From Clostridium swellfunianum (lineage in GTDB: Bacteria; Bacillota; Clostridia; Clostridiales; Clostridiaceae), in contig NZ_JAMOFV010000006.1 of the NCBI RefSeq assembly GCF_023656515.1, positions 2,419,957 through 2,483,956 of the forward strand: 64,000 nt of DNA. The letters are read 5' to 3'. The notes under the pieces were generated by a model. That model ran no database searches and was not told where the DNA came from. It saw only the letters and a list, made by a program, of their open reading frames with translations. This document shows positions 7,376 to 16,542 of the stretch, in pieces. Positions within the stretch are counted from its first letter, which is position 1. Each line of letters opens with the position of its first letter. The position numbers and the translations under genes were made by a program.

Positions 7376-8911
7376 TTACTGTCTTAAAAATCTTCTCTTT
7401 ATATAGCTGTATTTAAACACTCCAAAAACAAATATGAGTATGCTATATAAAATTCCTCCTGCCGCAACAGAAACCAAGCAGGAAACACCATTACTTACTG
7501 TAATATTATAGACATACATGTAAGTAAATACAACAGCTATTATCATTAAAATCGCTGCAAAAGCAGGTTTTATGAGAATATCATAATAGTTTATGCTTAT
7601 CTTAAGAGTCCTCTTGAGCAATCTAAAGTTTAATACGGAGGCAATCATATAGCCTACTATACTTCCAATAGCAGCTCCATATACATTAATACTTGGCATA
7701 GAGACCAAGCTATAAGTTATTATAACCTTTATAAAACATCCTAAACAGAGATTTATAATAGGTGCATATATTCTTCCAATTGCCTGAAGCATTGAAGTAC
7801 TAGTCTGCAAAGTTATTATAAAAGGTATTGTTAAACAAAGCACTTGAAGTATTTTATAGCCATCTGCATGTCCTGGAAATATTAACCCAAGAATAGGTGC
7901 TGCCATAAAGTATAACCCTAGTACACAAGGAAGAGCTATAACCCAGGAGATCCTTATAGCCATATTTACCTTACTTATAACTTCATTTCTTTTACCAAGA
8001 ATATTTGCATCCGATATAGTGGGCACTATGGATGCGCATAATGCTACAGATAATGTTAATGGCACACTAACAAGCACCATAGCTTTACCTGTAAGCTGGC
8101 CAAATAAAGTTGCAGCTTGTACAGAATTAAAGCCTGCTTGTAAAAGTCCGCTCGGTACTATTAGAGAGTCTAATAGCCCCATTATTGAACTCGTGGCTGC
8201 TCCTAAGGAAACAGGAATGGCTAAACGCAAAAGCTTTCCTAAAATTCGGCTGTCTCTTTTAACTCTTATCCCATCAAATTCATGTCTAACTCTTAGATAT
8301 TTATAGATTAAATATGTACCTGCCAAGAAACCTCCTGCCGCTGCTCCAAAGGCTGCTCCCCCTGCTGAGTACTGTATTCCTTTAGGAAGCAATACATATG
8401 CAAGTCCAACTCCAATGCAGACTCTCCCTAATTGCTCTATAACCTGCGACACTGCTGTGGGGTACATATTCTGCATACCCTGGAAGAAGCCTCTTATACT
8501 GTTCATTATAGATATTATAAGCGGTGCAAAGGATATGGCAACAAGTGCATAATAGGAGTTTTCGTGCCATTTAAAGAGCTCTAAAAGCTGTCTTGAGAAG
8601 ACAATCAGAAAAGCAGAAAAGCCTCCACCTAGAATCAGCATCAAAAACAACGCATTTTTTAAAACTTGAACAGCACCAGACTTATCTCCAATTGCATTTT
8701 TCTCAGACACCATCTTAGACACTGCAATTGGTATTCCTGAAGCTACGGCAATGAAAAAAGTGTATAAAGGATATGACATTTGATAATAGCCTATACCTTC
8801 ATCTCCAATGAGCATGATAAGAGGCCACCTGAAAAGTATACCCATAGATTTTGCTAAAATTCCCGCAATACCTAGTATTAAAGTTCCTTTAAGTAGGGAT
8901 TGTTTTCTCAT
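7376..8911 (-). CDS. SpoVB/YabM-like MOP-superfamily flippase
   Basis: The 511-aa integral membrane protein has about 14 helices and belongs to the polysaccharide transporter/MurJ-like group of the MOP superfamily. The N-terminal KGTLILGIAGILAKSMGILFRWPL and MSYPLYTFFIAVASGIPIAVSKMVSE are typical of SpoVB and YabM. Position between spoVT and yabN corresponds to B. subtilis yabM. Family members move lipid-linked saccharides, possibly peptidoglycan precursors for the spore cortex. Which paralogue this is cannot be settled without comparison. AAAGGAC precedes the ATG. Confidence 0.85.
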   Translation of the reverse strand: MRKQSLLKGTLILGIAGILAKSMGILFRWPLIMLIGDEGIGYYQMSYPLYTFFIAVASGIPIAVSKMVSEKNAIGDKSGAVQVLKNALFLMLILGGGFSAFLIVFSRQLLELFKWHENSYYALVAISFAPLIISIMNSIRGFFQGMQNMYPTAVSQVIEQLGRVCIGVGLAYVLLPKGIQYSAGGAAFGAAAGGFLAGTYLIYKYLRVRHEFDGIRVKRDSRILGKLLRLAIPVSLGAATSSIMGLLDSLIVPSGLLQAGFNSVQAATLFGQLTGKAMVLVSVPLTLSVALCASIVPTISDANILGKRNEVISKVNMAIRISWVIALPCVLGLYFMAAPILGLIFPGHADGYKILQVLCLTIPFIITLQTSTSMLQAIGRIYAPIINLCLGCFIKVIITYSLVSMPSINVYGAAIGSIVGYMIASVLNFRLLKRTLKISINYYDILIKPAFAAILMIIAVVFTYMYVYNITVSNGVSCLVSVAAGGILYSILIFVFGVFKYSYIKRRFLRQ

Positions 8912-9039
8912 AAATAAGTCCTTTCCAAAATTGTTCTGTTTATTAATATTTAAATTTAAGAAATTTTATTACTTTTTGAGAAAACAATGTATAATTTGTT
9001 TAATGTTTGTCAAGAATTCAAGCTGAGGCAAAAAAGAAC

Positions 9040-9060
9040 AATGGCAGACATGCTGCCATT
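9040..9060 (-). terminator. Terminator of spoVT
   Basis: AATGGCAG and CTGCCATT pair around a 5-nt loop, followed by GTTCTTTTTTG on the minus strand, 15 bp after the spoVT stop. Confidence 0.85.
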
Positions 9061-9074
9061 AAACATGCTGCCAA

Positions 9075-9629
9075 CTATTGTTCCATTTGCTTTCCTAAAA
9101 AGGCTGATGCAGTTTCGGCTAGTTTCATCTCTAGATCTCCAAGCTTTTCTCCTGGCTGCTTTGCTAGTATGATAACTGCCCCAATTGCATCGCCTTCTGC
9201 TATTATTGGGGATACTATTTGTGATGAATATTTTCCTTCTGCATCTTCATCATCATATAGAGGTATAACCTTTCCTCCACCTTCTCCTAGTAATATAGTT
9301 TTTCTGTCCTCCATAGCTTTTTCAAGCTCATTGCTTATCTTCTTTTCTACGAAATCCTTCTTTGGTGCTCCACTAGCTGAAATCACCGCATCTTTATCCG
9401 CTATAAGAACTATATGTCCTATGGACTGTTGAAGTGATTCTGCATATTCCTTTGAAAAGTCTGTTAACTCGCCTATCGGAGAGTATTTCTTTAGTATTAC
9501 TCCACCTTCTCTATCAGTAAATATTTCAAGTGGATCTCCTTCTCTAATTCTAAGAGTTCTTCTTATTTCCTTCGGAATAACAACTCTTCCTAAATCGTCT
9601 ATTCTTCTAACTATTCCAGTAGCTTTCAT
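9075..9629 (-). CDS. spoVT: Stage V sporulation regulator SpoVT
   Basis: The 184-aa transcription factor has an N-terminal AbrB-type swapped-hairpin DNA-binding domain (MKATGIVRRIDDLGRVVIPKE, RTLRIREGDPLEIF, residues 1-50) and a C-terminal GAF-like ligand domain. SpoVT acts in the forespore late in sporulation, modulating sigma-G genes. Length and sequence match the family. AAGGAGG precedes the ATG. It lies between prsA and the spoVB-like gene, and terminators on both sides suggest a monocistronic unit. I could not make a convincing sigma-G promoter from the upstream sequence. Confidence 0.95.
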   Translation of the reverse strand: MKATGIVRRIDDLGRVVIPKEIRRTLRIREGDPLEIFTDREGGVILKKYSPIGELTDFSKEYAESLQQSIGHIVLIADKDAVISASGAPKKDFVEKKISNELEKAMEDRKTILLGEGGGKVIPLYDDEDAEGKYSSQIVSPIIAEGDAIGAVIILAKQPGEKLGDLEMKLAETASAFLGKQMEQ

Positions 9630-9759
9630 AGATATGTACCCTCCTTATTATATTATAAAAATTAACTTGGAAAATCTAATTGTGTTATTATTATCTTTCC
9701 AATTAAGAAAATTTATACACAACTAGTTACTATTAATTTCTTTAATGGGAAAAAATAAA

Positions 9760-9780
9760 GGCAGTGACCAAGTCACCGCC
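9760..9780 (-). terminator. Terminator of prsA
   Basis: GGCGGTGAC and GTCACTGCC pair with one bulge, followed by TTTATTTTTTCCC on the minus strand, directly after the prsA stop. Confidence 0.88.
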
Positions 9781-9787
9781 TAAAATA

Positions 9788-10774
9788 TTATAAATTTAAA
9801 TTTTTATCGTATTTTTTAATTTTTGCATCAGTTTTCCACTGTTCCACTGTTTCATTCATTTTCGCTTGCTTAGCTTGATCAAGAAGCTGCTTTTTGATAT
9901 CTTCCTTAACATCATCAAACTTCTTAACAGGATAATCAGTCTTGCTGATGCTCTTAATTATATGCCATCCATGTTGTGTCTGTATTGGAGCTGATACTTC
10001 TCCTGTCTTTAAAGCTAAAGCAGCTGCCATAAAGGTTGGATCGAAGCCAGAATTAACAACTGGCACTTCATATTCTCCAGCATTATCCTTTGAACCTGTA
10101 TCTGTAGAAAGCTCTTTTGCAAGCTTTCCAAAGTCTTCTTTATTATCTACTCTTTCCTTTACCTTCTTAGCTTCATCTTCAGTTGCAACTAAGATATGAG
10201 CAAGCTTAATTGTGTTTGGCTTTTCAGTAAAGCTAGATTGGTTGGAATTATAGAATTCCTGAGCCTTTGCATCATCTACAGTAACATCCTTTGTAGTATC
10301 TTCATAAAGCTTATTGGACATAACTATATTCTTTACAGTAGCTTTAAACTCAGCATCATTATACCCATCTTTATAACCCATTGATTTTATCTGATCTTCA
10401 GTATAAGCCTTTTTAAGCTCTTCTATTTTGTCAGTTATCTCTTTATCCTCAACAGTTATCTTCTTTTCGTCAGCTTTTTTTGTTATTATTTTTTCAAGAA
10501 TCATATTATCTAGGAACTCCTGCTGAGCTTGAGCATAAGCTTCCTTTCCTTGAGTATCATTCTTGAAATTTTCTCCATATTGAGCCTTTAACTGTTCTAA
10601 CGCTGGAGCCATCTTTTCATCAAGCTCCCCTTTTGTAATAGTTGTATTATTAAATTTAGCAACAGGACTTTTCTTAACTCCTGCCTCTGTTTTAGTTATC
10701 ATATTGCAGCCTGTAGCTCCCACAACTAACACACTAACAAGTGCCGCCGCTACTATTTTTCTAATGTTTTTCAC
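9788..10774 (-). CDS. prsA: PrsA-like peptidyl-prolyl isomerase lipoprotein
   Basis: This 328-aa secreted foldase has a lipoprotein signal peptide with lipobox residues GATGC, so Cys23 would be lipidated. A SurA-like N-terminal region (about 35-180) is followed by a parvulin (PpiC) domain (about 188-285) with IKLAHILVATEDEAKKV, a typical start for that domain. It assists folding of exported proteins outside the membrane. It has its own promoter and terminator. The htrA/two-component locus nearby suggests a shared theme of secretion stress. Confidence 0.9.
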   Translation of the reverse strand: MKNIRKIVAAALVSVLVVGATGCNMITKTEAGVKKSPVAKFNNTTITKGELDEKMAPALEQLKAQYGENFKNDTQGKEAYAQAQQEFLDNMILEKIITKKADEKKITVEDKEITDKIEELKKAYTEDQIKSMGYKDGYNDAEFKATVKNIVMSNKLYEDTTKDVTVDDAKAQEFYNSNQSSFTEKPNTIKLAHILVATEDEAKKVKERVDNKEDFGKLAKELSTDTGSKDNAGEYEVPVVNSGFDPTFMAAALALKTGEVSAPIQTQHGWHIIKSISKTDYPVKKFDDVKEDIKKQLLDQAKQAKMNETVEQWKTDAKIKKYDKNLNL

Positions 10775-10833
10775 TCTAATTCCCCCGCTCTTTCTAATTT
10801 AATCCTTCTTTAATTTAGTTCTCTTCCTAATTT

Positions 10834-10862
10834 ACCATAGAATTATGGTATATATGTGTCAA
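10834..10862 (-). promoter_or_regulatory. Promoter of prsA
   Basis: A perfect TTGACA is followed after 17 bp by TATGGT on the minus strand, about 60 bp before the prsA ATG. The -10 element is a 4/6 match. Confidence 0.6.
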
Positions 10863-10929
10863 AATTATTTCCTAATTGTAAACGAATATATTTTTATATA
10901 CGATACGCATAATTTATTTTATCACAATA

Positions 10930-13900
10930 TTACTTTATTGCAACACTTACTTTCATATTTTCCATTATCTCCCTAACCTTAGGTATAAGTTCTTCTCTCT
11001 TTAAATCCATAAGCCTATAAACTAGAGTAGGTTTTTTGTCTTCTTTAAAAGAAATATTTTTACTGTACTTTCCTAGAAGCCCATTCACAAGCTCAGGCTT
11101 AATCCAATCCTTGCTTTCAAACCGGAACCAAAGCTCTTCTCTTCTTTCCTTTATTTCCTCAATGCCAAGCGTTTTCGCTATACTTCTTATATAAGCAATA
11201 TTCATTAAATTTTCAACAGATGGCGGAATATCCGAAAATCTATCTATAAGCTCGTCTTGTACTTCCATCATATCCTCAAGAGAGCTAATAGCTGCAATCT
11301 TTTTATAAACTTCAATTTTTTGCATTTCATCACTTATATAATCTCCAGGTATAAATGCATCAACCTTAAGTTCTACGGTAGTTTCTATAGGTTCCTTCTC
11401 AATCTCGCCCTTTATAAGCTTAACCATGTCCTCAAGCATTCTGCAATACAAATCGTATCCTATGGCAGCCATATGCCCATGCTGAGAAGAGCCCATCATG
11501 TTTCCCGCTCCTCTTATCTCAAGGTCTTTCATAGCAATCTTAAACCCTGAGCCAAGCTCTGTAAACTCTTTAATAGCCCTAAGTCTCTTTTCGGCAACCT
11601 CTGTTAATATCTTATCTTTTTTGTAGGTAAGATAAGCATAAGCTATTCTGTTAGAACGTCCGACTCTCCCTCTTAGCTGATAAAGCTGCGAAAGCCCCAT
11701 CTTGTCTGCATCATTTATTATTATAGTATTTACATTTGGAATATCCATACCTGTTTCAATTATGGTTGTTGCTACTAGTATATCGTACTCGTTTTTTACA
11801 AAGCCAAGAATTACATCTTCAAGCTCCTTTTCATTCATTTGTCCATGTCCAACTGCAATTCTAGCTTCTGGCACTAGCTTTTGAAGGTAGCTCGCCATGT
11901 CTCTTATAGTTTCAACCCGGTTATAGACAAAATACACCTGTCCACCTCTGTTTATCTCTCTCATGATAGCATCTCTAATAAGCTGTTCATTAAACTCTAC
12001 CACATAGGTTTGAATAGGATATCTTTCCTCCGGAGGAGTTTCTATAACACTTATATCTCTAACCCCCACCAAAGACATGTGAAGAGTCCTCGGAATAGGT
12101 GTGGCAGACAAGGTTAAGCTATCAATATTCTTTTTAAGTTCCTTAAGCTTCTCCTTGTGTGTAACTCCAAAACGCTGCTCTTCATCAATAATTAAAAGTC
12201 CTAAATCCTTAAACTGTATATCTTTTTGGAGAAGTCTATGAGTTCCAATAAGGATATCAACGTTACCTTCTTTAACAGACTTTAAAGTACTTTTCTGCTG
12301 AGTAGGCGTCCTAAAGCGGCTTACCATATCTACTCTAACTGGAAAGTCTGAAAATCTCTGCACAAAATTATTGTAGTGCTGTTCAGCAAGTATTGTTGTA
12401 GGAACTAAAAAAGCTACTTGCTTACCGTCCATAACAGCTTTAAAGGCAGCACGAATTGCCACTTCTGTTTTTCCATAGCCTACGTCTCCGCAAAGGAGCC
12501 TATCCATAGGCTTATCAGACTCCATATCCTTCTTGATTTCTTCAATAGCATTTAACTGGTCTGGAGTTTCATCGTAAGGAAATTCCTCTTCAAATTGCTT
12601 TTGCCACACAGTGTCCTTATGAAAACTGTGGCCTTTTAAGGTTGAACGCATAGCATACAGTTTAACCAAATCCTCAGCAATTTCTTCGATAGATCTTTTA
12701 ACCTTGCTCTTAGCCTTGGCCCATTCTGTACCTCCAAGCTTATTAACCTTTGGAGTTTTGCCTTCCTGTCCTATATATTTTTGAACAAGGTCAAGCTGGT
12801 CAACAGGTACATAAAGCATGTCTCCATTGTCGTAGGTAAGCTGTAAGTAATCTTTTTTATGACCTTCCAGTTCTAGCTGCTTTATACCTCTGTAAACACC
12901 TATACCATGATTAGTGTGAACAACATAATCTCCAAGCTTAAGTTCTGTAAAGCTCTTTATCTTGCTTACACCCTTCTTAGGCTTGGAGGTCTTCTTTCTT
13001 TTTGCTTCACCGAAAACTTCCTTATCAGATATAACACATATTTTAAGATCTGGATATTCAAAACCCCTCAGCTGATTGCCAAAGGTTATGACTACCTGAC
13101 CTAATTCAAGTTCATTTACAACGTCACTATAAGAGCTTTCAATGCCTCTATCCCTAAGAGTTGAAACAAGCCTTTCACCTCTGGGCCTTGTACCTGATAA
13201 TATTATTGTTCTAAACCCTCTAGCTTTCTTATCTTTTATATCTTCAATAAGAAGGTCTAATTGTCCATGATAGTTATGGAGAGTTATTTGAGTAAAGCTA
13301 ACTACAGCTCTTGGAGCCAATATTTTTGCCGACTTTGGTATAGCGTTCATAGTAAGCACATTGCTGTAGGTAAGCTTTTCTAAGAGTTCTTCTTTTGATA
13401 TAAGGAGATTACCTTGTCCAGGAAGAACATTTCCAAGCTGAAGAAAATTCTTATAGTTTTCTTCAAACTCAAAATATACACTTTCAAGCTTTCCTTGACA
13501 CCTTTGAACATCATCAACAATTACAAAGCCTTCTTTTATATATTCTAAAAAGCTTGAAGTATTGTTGTAAAAGTATGGTAGAAAGCTTTCTATGGTTTCG
13601 AAACTCCAGCTCTCCTTTAAAGTCTCCAGATTTCTCTTTGTAGCTGAATTTATCTTTTCCATAGCATCTTTATTCTTCTTAGCTTTTAAGGATGCTGTAA
13701 CAGTCTTTAAATCCTCTTCTATGGAACTTACGGCCTTAGCTATACTCTCTCTGCTTAGTATCATTTCCTTAGCAGGGAAAATCTCAATGCTTTTAACCTT
13801 CTCAATACTTCTTTGAGATTCGGTATTAAAGGTTCTTATAGAGTCAACTTCATCTCCAAAAAGCTCAATTCTATAGGGCAGCGTTCCAAAGGGTGGAAAT

Positions 13901-14448
13901 ATATCCATTATTCCTCCTCTTATAGAAAACTGTCCTTTAGCATCAACCATATCTACTCTTTCATAGCCGCATTGAACAAGCTTTTCATTGAGCTCTTCAA
14001 GATTTATTGTATCTCCAAGCTTGTAACTAAAGGTAAACTCCTTGTAAAGCTCAAAGGGAATATATTTTTGAGCAACAGACTCAATAGAAGCAACAATAAT
14101 CTTCTTACTCTTTCTAGTCATTTCTCTTATTACCTTAAGTCTCTCCCACCTAAGGTCGCCTGAGATTGCATCTATGTTGTAAAATACAACCTCCTTTGTA
14201 GGAAAATAAAACACATTTGGAAGGTATAAATTTAAATCCTCATATATGTTTTTAGCTTCTACATCGCTGTGGCTTAAAATTAAAAATGGCTTATCCAGTT
14301 CATCATAAACACCATTTATAAGATAACTTCGGGCAGACTCAGAAAGCCCAAATACACCAATTGGATATCTGCGCTTTTCTATAGCATTTATTATTTCTTT
14401 AAATTCATTACTTTCCTTTAAAGGCTGCATTACGCCCTTTAATCTCAT
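10930..14448 (-). CDS. mfd: Transcription-repair coupling factor Mfd
   Basis: The 1172-aa protein is a full-length Mfd. A UvrB-like N-terminal region is followed by the RNA polymerase-interacting CarD-like domain (LKLGDYVVHTNHGIGVYRGI, about 500). The helicase motor has Walker A GDVGYGKTE (about residue 655) and the DEEQRFG box, then helicase motifs LVATTIIETGMDIP and QLRGRVGR, and the C-terminal TRCF domain. It removes RNA polymerase stalled at DNA lesions and recruits UvrA. It starts 23 bp after the pth stop with GAGGTG at good spacing, so pth-mfd is probably an operon. Confidence 0.97.
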   Translation of the reverse strand: MRLKGVMQPLKESNEFKEIINAIEKRRYPIGVFGLSESARSYLINGVYDELDKPFLILSHSDVEAKNIYEDLNLYLPNVFYFPTKEVVFYNIDAISGDLRWERLKVIREMTRKSKKIIVASIESVAQKYIPFELYKEFTFSYKLGDTINLEELNEKLVQCGYERVDMVDAKGQFSIRGGIMDIFPPFGTLPYRIELFGDEVDSIRTFNTESQRSIEKVKSIEIFPAKEMILSRESIAKAVSSIEEDLKTVTASLKAKKNKDAMEKINSATKRNLETLKESWSFETIESFLPYFYNNTSSFLEYIKEGFVIVDDVQRCQGKLESVYFEFEENYKNFLQLGNVLPGQGNLLISKEELLEKLTYSNVLTMNAIPKSAKILAPRAVVSFTQITLHNYHGQLDLLIEDIKDKKARGFRTIILSGTRPRGERLVSTLRDRGIESSYSDVVNELELGQVVITFGNQLRGFEYPDLKICVISDKEVFGEAKRKKTSKPKKGVSKIKSFTELKLGDYVVHTNHGIGVYRGIKQLELEGHKKDYLQLTYDNGDMLYVPVDQLDLVQKYIGQEGKTPKVNKLGGTEWAKAKSKVKRSIEEIAEDLVKLYAMRSTLKGHSFHKDTVWQKQFEEEFPYDETPDQLNAIEEIKKDMESDKPMDRLLCGDVGYGKTEVAIRAAFKAVMDGKQVAFLVPTTILAEQHYNNFVQRFSDFPVRVDMVSRFRTPTQQKSTLKSVKEGNVDILIGTHRLLQKDIQFKDLGLLIIDEEQRFGVTHKEKLKELKKNIDSLTLSATPIPRTLHMSLVGVRDISVIETPPEERYPIQTYVVEFNEQLIRDAIMREINRGGQVYFVYNRVETIRDMASYLQKLVPEARIAVGHGQMNEKELEDVILGFVKNEYDILVATTIIETGMDIPNVNTIIINDADKMGLSQLYQLRGRVGRSNRIAYAYLTYKKDKILTEVAEKRLRAIKEFTELGSGFKIAMKDLEIRGAGNMMGSSQHGHMAAIGYDLYCRMLEDMVKLIKGEIEKEPIETTVELKVDAFIPGDYISDEMQKIEVYKKIAAISSLEDMMEVQDELIDRFSDIPPSVENLMNIAYIRSIAKTLGIEEIKERREELWFRFESKDWIKPELVNGLLGKYSKNISFKEDKKPTLVYRLMDLKREELIPKVREIMENMKVSVAIK

Positions 14449-14471
14449 CTTAACACCTCTAGTTATAAGTC

Positions 14472-15038
14472 TTAATTTGTCTTAAAGCCATTATACTTAT
14501 TCATAGCTTCAGTAACACCATATTTTATAATTGCTTCAACTGCATCAGCTGCTGCTGGAAACAGCTTCTCTAAGGTTTCTCTTTCTTCCTTTGGAAAACG
14601 CCCGAGAACATGCGGAATTAACCCGTCTTTTGGCTGCCCCACACCAACCTTTATACGTGGAAACATCTCTGAAGACAGGTGAAGTATAATATTTTTTATT
14701 CCATTGTGTCCGCCAGCACTTCCCTCTGGTCTTATTCTCATTCTTCCAACTTCAAGACTTACATCATCATAAATAACTATTATATTTTCTCTTGGAATCT
14801 TATAAAAATTAGCAGCTTCTACTAAACTTTCACCGCTTAAATTCATGTAAGTAGATGGCTTTAATAGTAATATTTTTTCTCCCCCAATAAGTCCATCCCC
14901 GCATGTACCTTTAAATTTTATCCTATTCATCCTTATATTATACTTTTCTGCAATTAAGTCTATTATATCAAAACCTACATTGTGTCTTGTATGCGCATAC
15001 TCGACTCCAGGGTTTCCTAATCCAACAATTAAGTACAT
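14472..15038 (-). CDS. pth: Peptidyl-tRNA hydrolase
   Basis: This 188-aa Pth1-type hydrolase releases peptides from peptidyl-tRNA dropped by ribosomes. The motifs MYLIVGLGNPGVEYAHTRHNVGF (N-terminal part, with the catalytic His at the HNVGF position), YDD and GSAGGHNGIKN are all present. B. subtilis calls this gene spoVC (pth); the neighbour mfd is conserved there. Immediately upstream of its ribosome site lies a copy of the structured repeat described as family A, so the leader of pth contains that element. Confidence 0.96.
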   Translation of the reverse strand: MYLIVGLGNPGVEYAHTRHNVGFDIIDLIAEKYNIRMNRIKFKGTCGDGLIGGEKILLLKPSTYMNLSGESLVEAANFYKIPRENIIVIYDDVSLEVGRMRIRPEGSAGGHNGIKNIILHLSSEMFPRIKVGVGQPKDGLIPHVLGRFPKEERETLEKLFPAAADAVEAIIKYGVTEAMNKYNGFKTN

Positions 15039-15044
15039 AGTTTC

Positions 15045-15134
15045 CTCCTTTTGCTTGGAACTCGAGCATTTTAAGTGTTACCACTGCAACTTGTAAACTG
15101 CCCGTTAAAGTCTAGCTGAGACTTTAATCTCCTT
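15045..15134 (-). repeat. Family A structured repeat, copy 1 (pth leader)
   Basis: On the minus strand the element begins at AAGGAG (15129-15134) and ends with AAAGGAG, the pth ribosome site (15045-15050), so a Shine-Dalgarno hexamer flanks it on both sides. It contains a perfect 9-bp hairpin TTAAAGTCT/AGACTTTAA (15105-15127). A second stem follows with arms GGGCAGTTT and AAAATGCTC. The same layout recurs upstream of four other ribosome sites in the window. Function is unknown: possible mobile miniature element or regulatory RNA. Confidence 0.7.
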
Positions 15135-15179
15135 CTTATCTTATGAATTAAACAATTATATGTTACCCTAAAATAAGCA

Positions 15180-15213
15180 AATAATAAAGAGACTATGCAG
15201 TCTCTTTATTATT
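15180..15213 (-). terminator. Terminator of htrA
   Basis: A long, near-perfect stem with arms AATAATAAAGAGACT and AGTCTCTTTATTATT lies 11 bp after the htrA stop, with T-rich DNA on both sides. It would end the two-component/htrA transcript. Confidence 0.85.
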
Positions 15214-15224
15214 GTGATGTATTT

Positions 15225-16451
15225 TCAGAGGGTTACTTTTGTTTGAAATACTTTTCCACTCCTCCATATTTTACAGGATACAGTGTCTCCTGCTTGATAT
15301 TTAGACAAAAGCTCTAAGAGCTGATCCATAGTTTCAATTTTAACCTTTTCAATTTCAACAATTATGTCTGAAGGTCTAATTCCAGCTTGAGCTGCACCTA
15401 GGTTTGGATTAATGCTCTCAACATAAACTCCACGTACTCCATTGGCTTCTTCTGGAATAGCATTTCTACCTGTAATCCCAATGATATCAGCAGGTGATTG
15501 GGCTGATGCATCTTTACCTTGAGTCTTGTTATCGGCTGTTCCCATTACTCTTTTAATTATTTCGCTTGCCTCATTGATAGTGATGGCGAACCCCATTCCT
15601 TCCGCATTATAGCTTGCTCCAACCTTCAAGCTGTTTATTCCAATTATCTCTCCAGCTTCATTAACTAAGGCCCCTCCGCTGTTACCCGGATTAATTGCCG
15701 CATCAGTTTGAAAAACCTTATAGGTAGTGACCTTTCCATAACGATCCTGAATGCTGATTTTCCTATTTACAGCGCTTATTATTCCAGCGGTAACACTGCC
15801 TGCAAATTCATCTCCAAGAGGATTTCCTATTGCAATGGCTACATCTCCAACCTTAACATTGCTAGAATCCCCAAACCTTGCTACTGGCAGTTTTTCAGCT
15901 TCTATCTTTATAACTGCTATATCTCTTGTTGGTTCTGCTCCAATAAATTTAGCATTAAATATCTTGTTGGAATTAGCTAATTTAACTGTAACCCTTTCGG
16001 CTCCTTCGATAACATGATAATTTGTAACTATATATCCGTCTTCCTTGAAAATTATTCCTGATCCACTGCCATTGCTTTTCTCACCAAAAAAGGTCTCTAC
16101 TTTATTGCTAATCCCTACAACTGTAGGTCCTACATTTTCAGATACCTTATTTATAGCATTCTTTGGAAGGACTGCAGTAGGAGTATTATTTTGTTTTTGC
16201 TCAAACAGAGAGGGATTATTAGGTCCATAATTATAAGGCATATTAGCATATCTTGTATCAATTATATAAGCGGCTGTTGCTCCTCCAGAAACTGCAGCAA
16301 TCACTACAAAGGCAATTCCCTTGAAAAAACCGCTTATACGAACTCTTCTACTATTGTTTCTAAATTTTATTGTTGCTCCATCATAACTATGCCCGTCTCG
16401 ACTTACATGCTCCCAGGATGCATCTCTGTACTCCTTAAAATCGTTATTCAT
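15225..16451 (-). CDS. htrA: HtrA/DegP-type serine protease
   Basis: The 408-aa membrane-anchored protease has a cytoplasmic N-terminus, one transmembrane helix (about residues 43-63), a trypsin-like domain and a C-terminal PDZ domain (about 325-408). The catalytic triad is visible as His146 (TNYHVIEGA), Asp177 (TRDIAVIKI) and Ser258 (NPGNSGGAL). HtrA degrades or refolds damaged exported proteins at the outer face of the membrane. It lies 91 bp downstream of the histidine kinase gene and is probably in that operon; B. subtilis htrA is controlled by the secretion-stress system CssRS. Confidence 0.93.
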   Translation of the reverse strand: MNNDFKEYRDASWEHVSRDGHSYDGATIKFRNNSRRVRISGFFKGIAFVVIAAVSGGATAAYIIDTRYANMPYNYGPNNPSLFEQKQNNTPTAVLPKNAINKVSENVGPTVVGISNKVETFFGEKSNGSGSGIIFKEDGYIVTNYHVIEGAERVTVKLANSNKIFNAKFIGAEPTRDIAVIKIEAEKLPVARFGDSSNVKVGDVAIAIGNPLGDEFAGSVTAGIISAVNRKISIQDRYGKVTTYKVFQTDAAINPGNSGGALVNEAGEIIGINSLKVGASYNAEGMGFAITINEASEIIKRVMGTADNKTQGKDASAQSPADIIGITGRNAIPEEANGVRGVYVESINPNLGAAQAGIRPSDIIVEIEKVKIETMDQLLELLSKYQAGDTVSCKIWRSGKVFQTKVTL

Positions 16452-16542
16452 TAACGAACATCCTCCCGCTTAATGATAAATTATCTCAATATACCAATTA
16501 TACAAATATAGTTTTACAAACCTATGAACAAATTGTAATTTA

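Noticed and set aside
10930-14448. Several open frames opposite to mfd
   Set aside because: They are antisense to a well-conserved gene, lack ribosome sites and show no domain.
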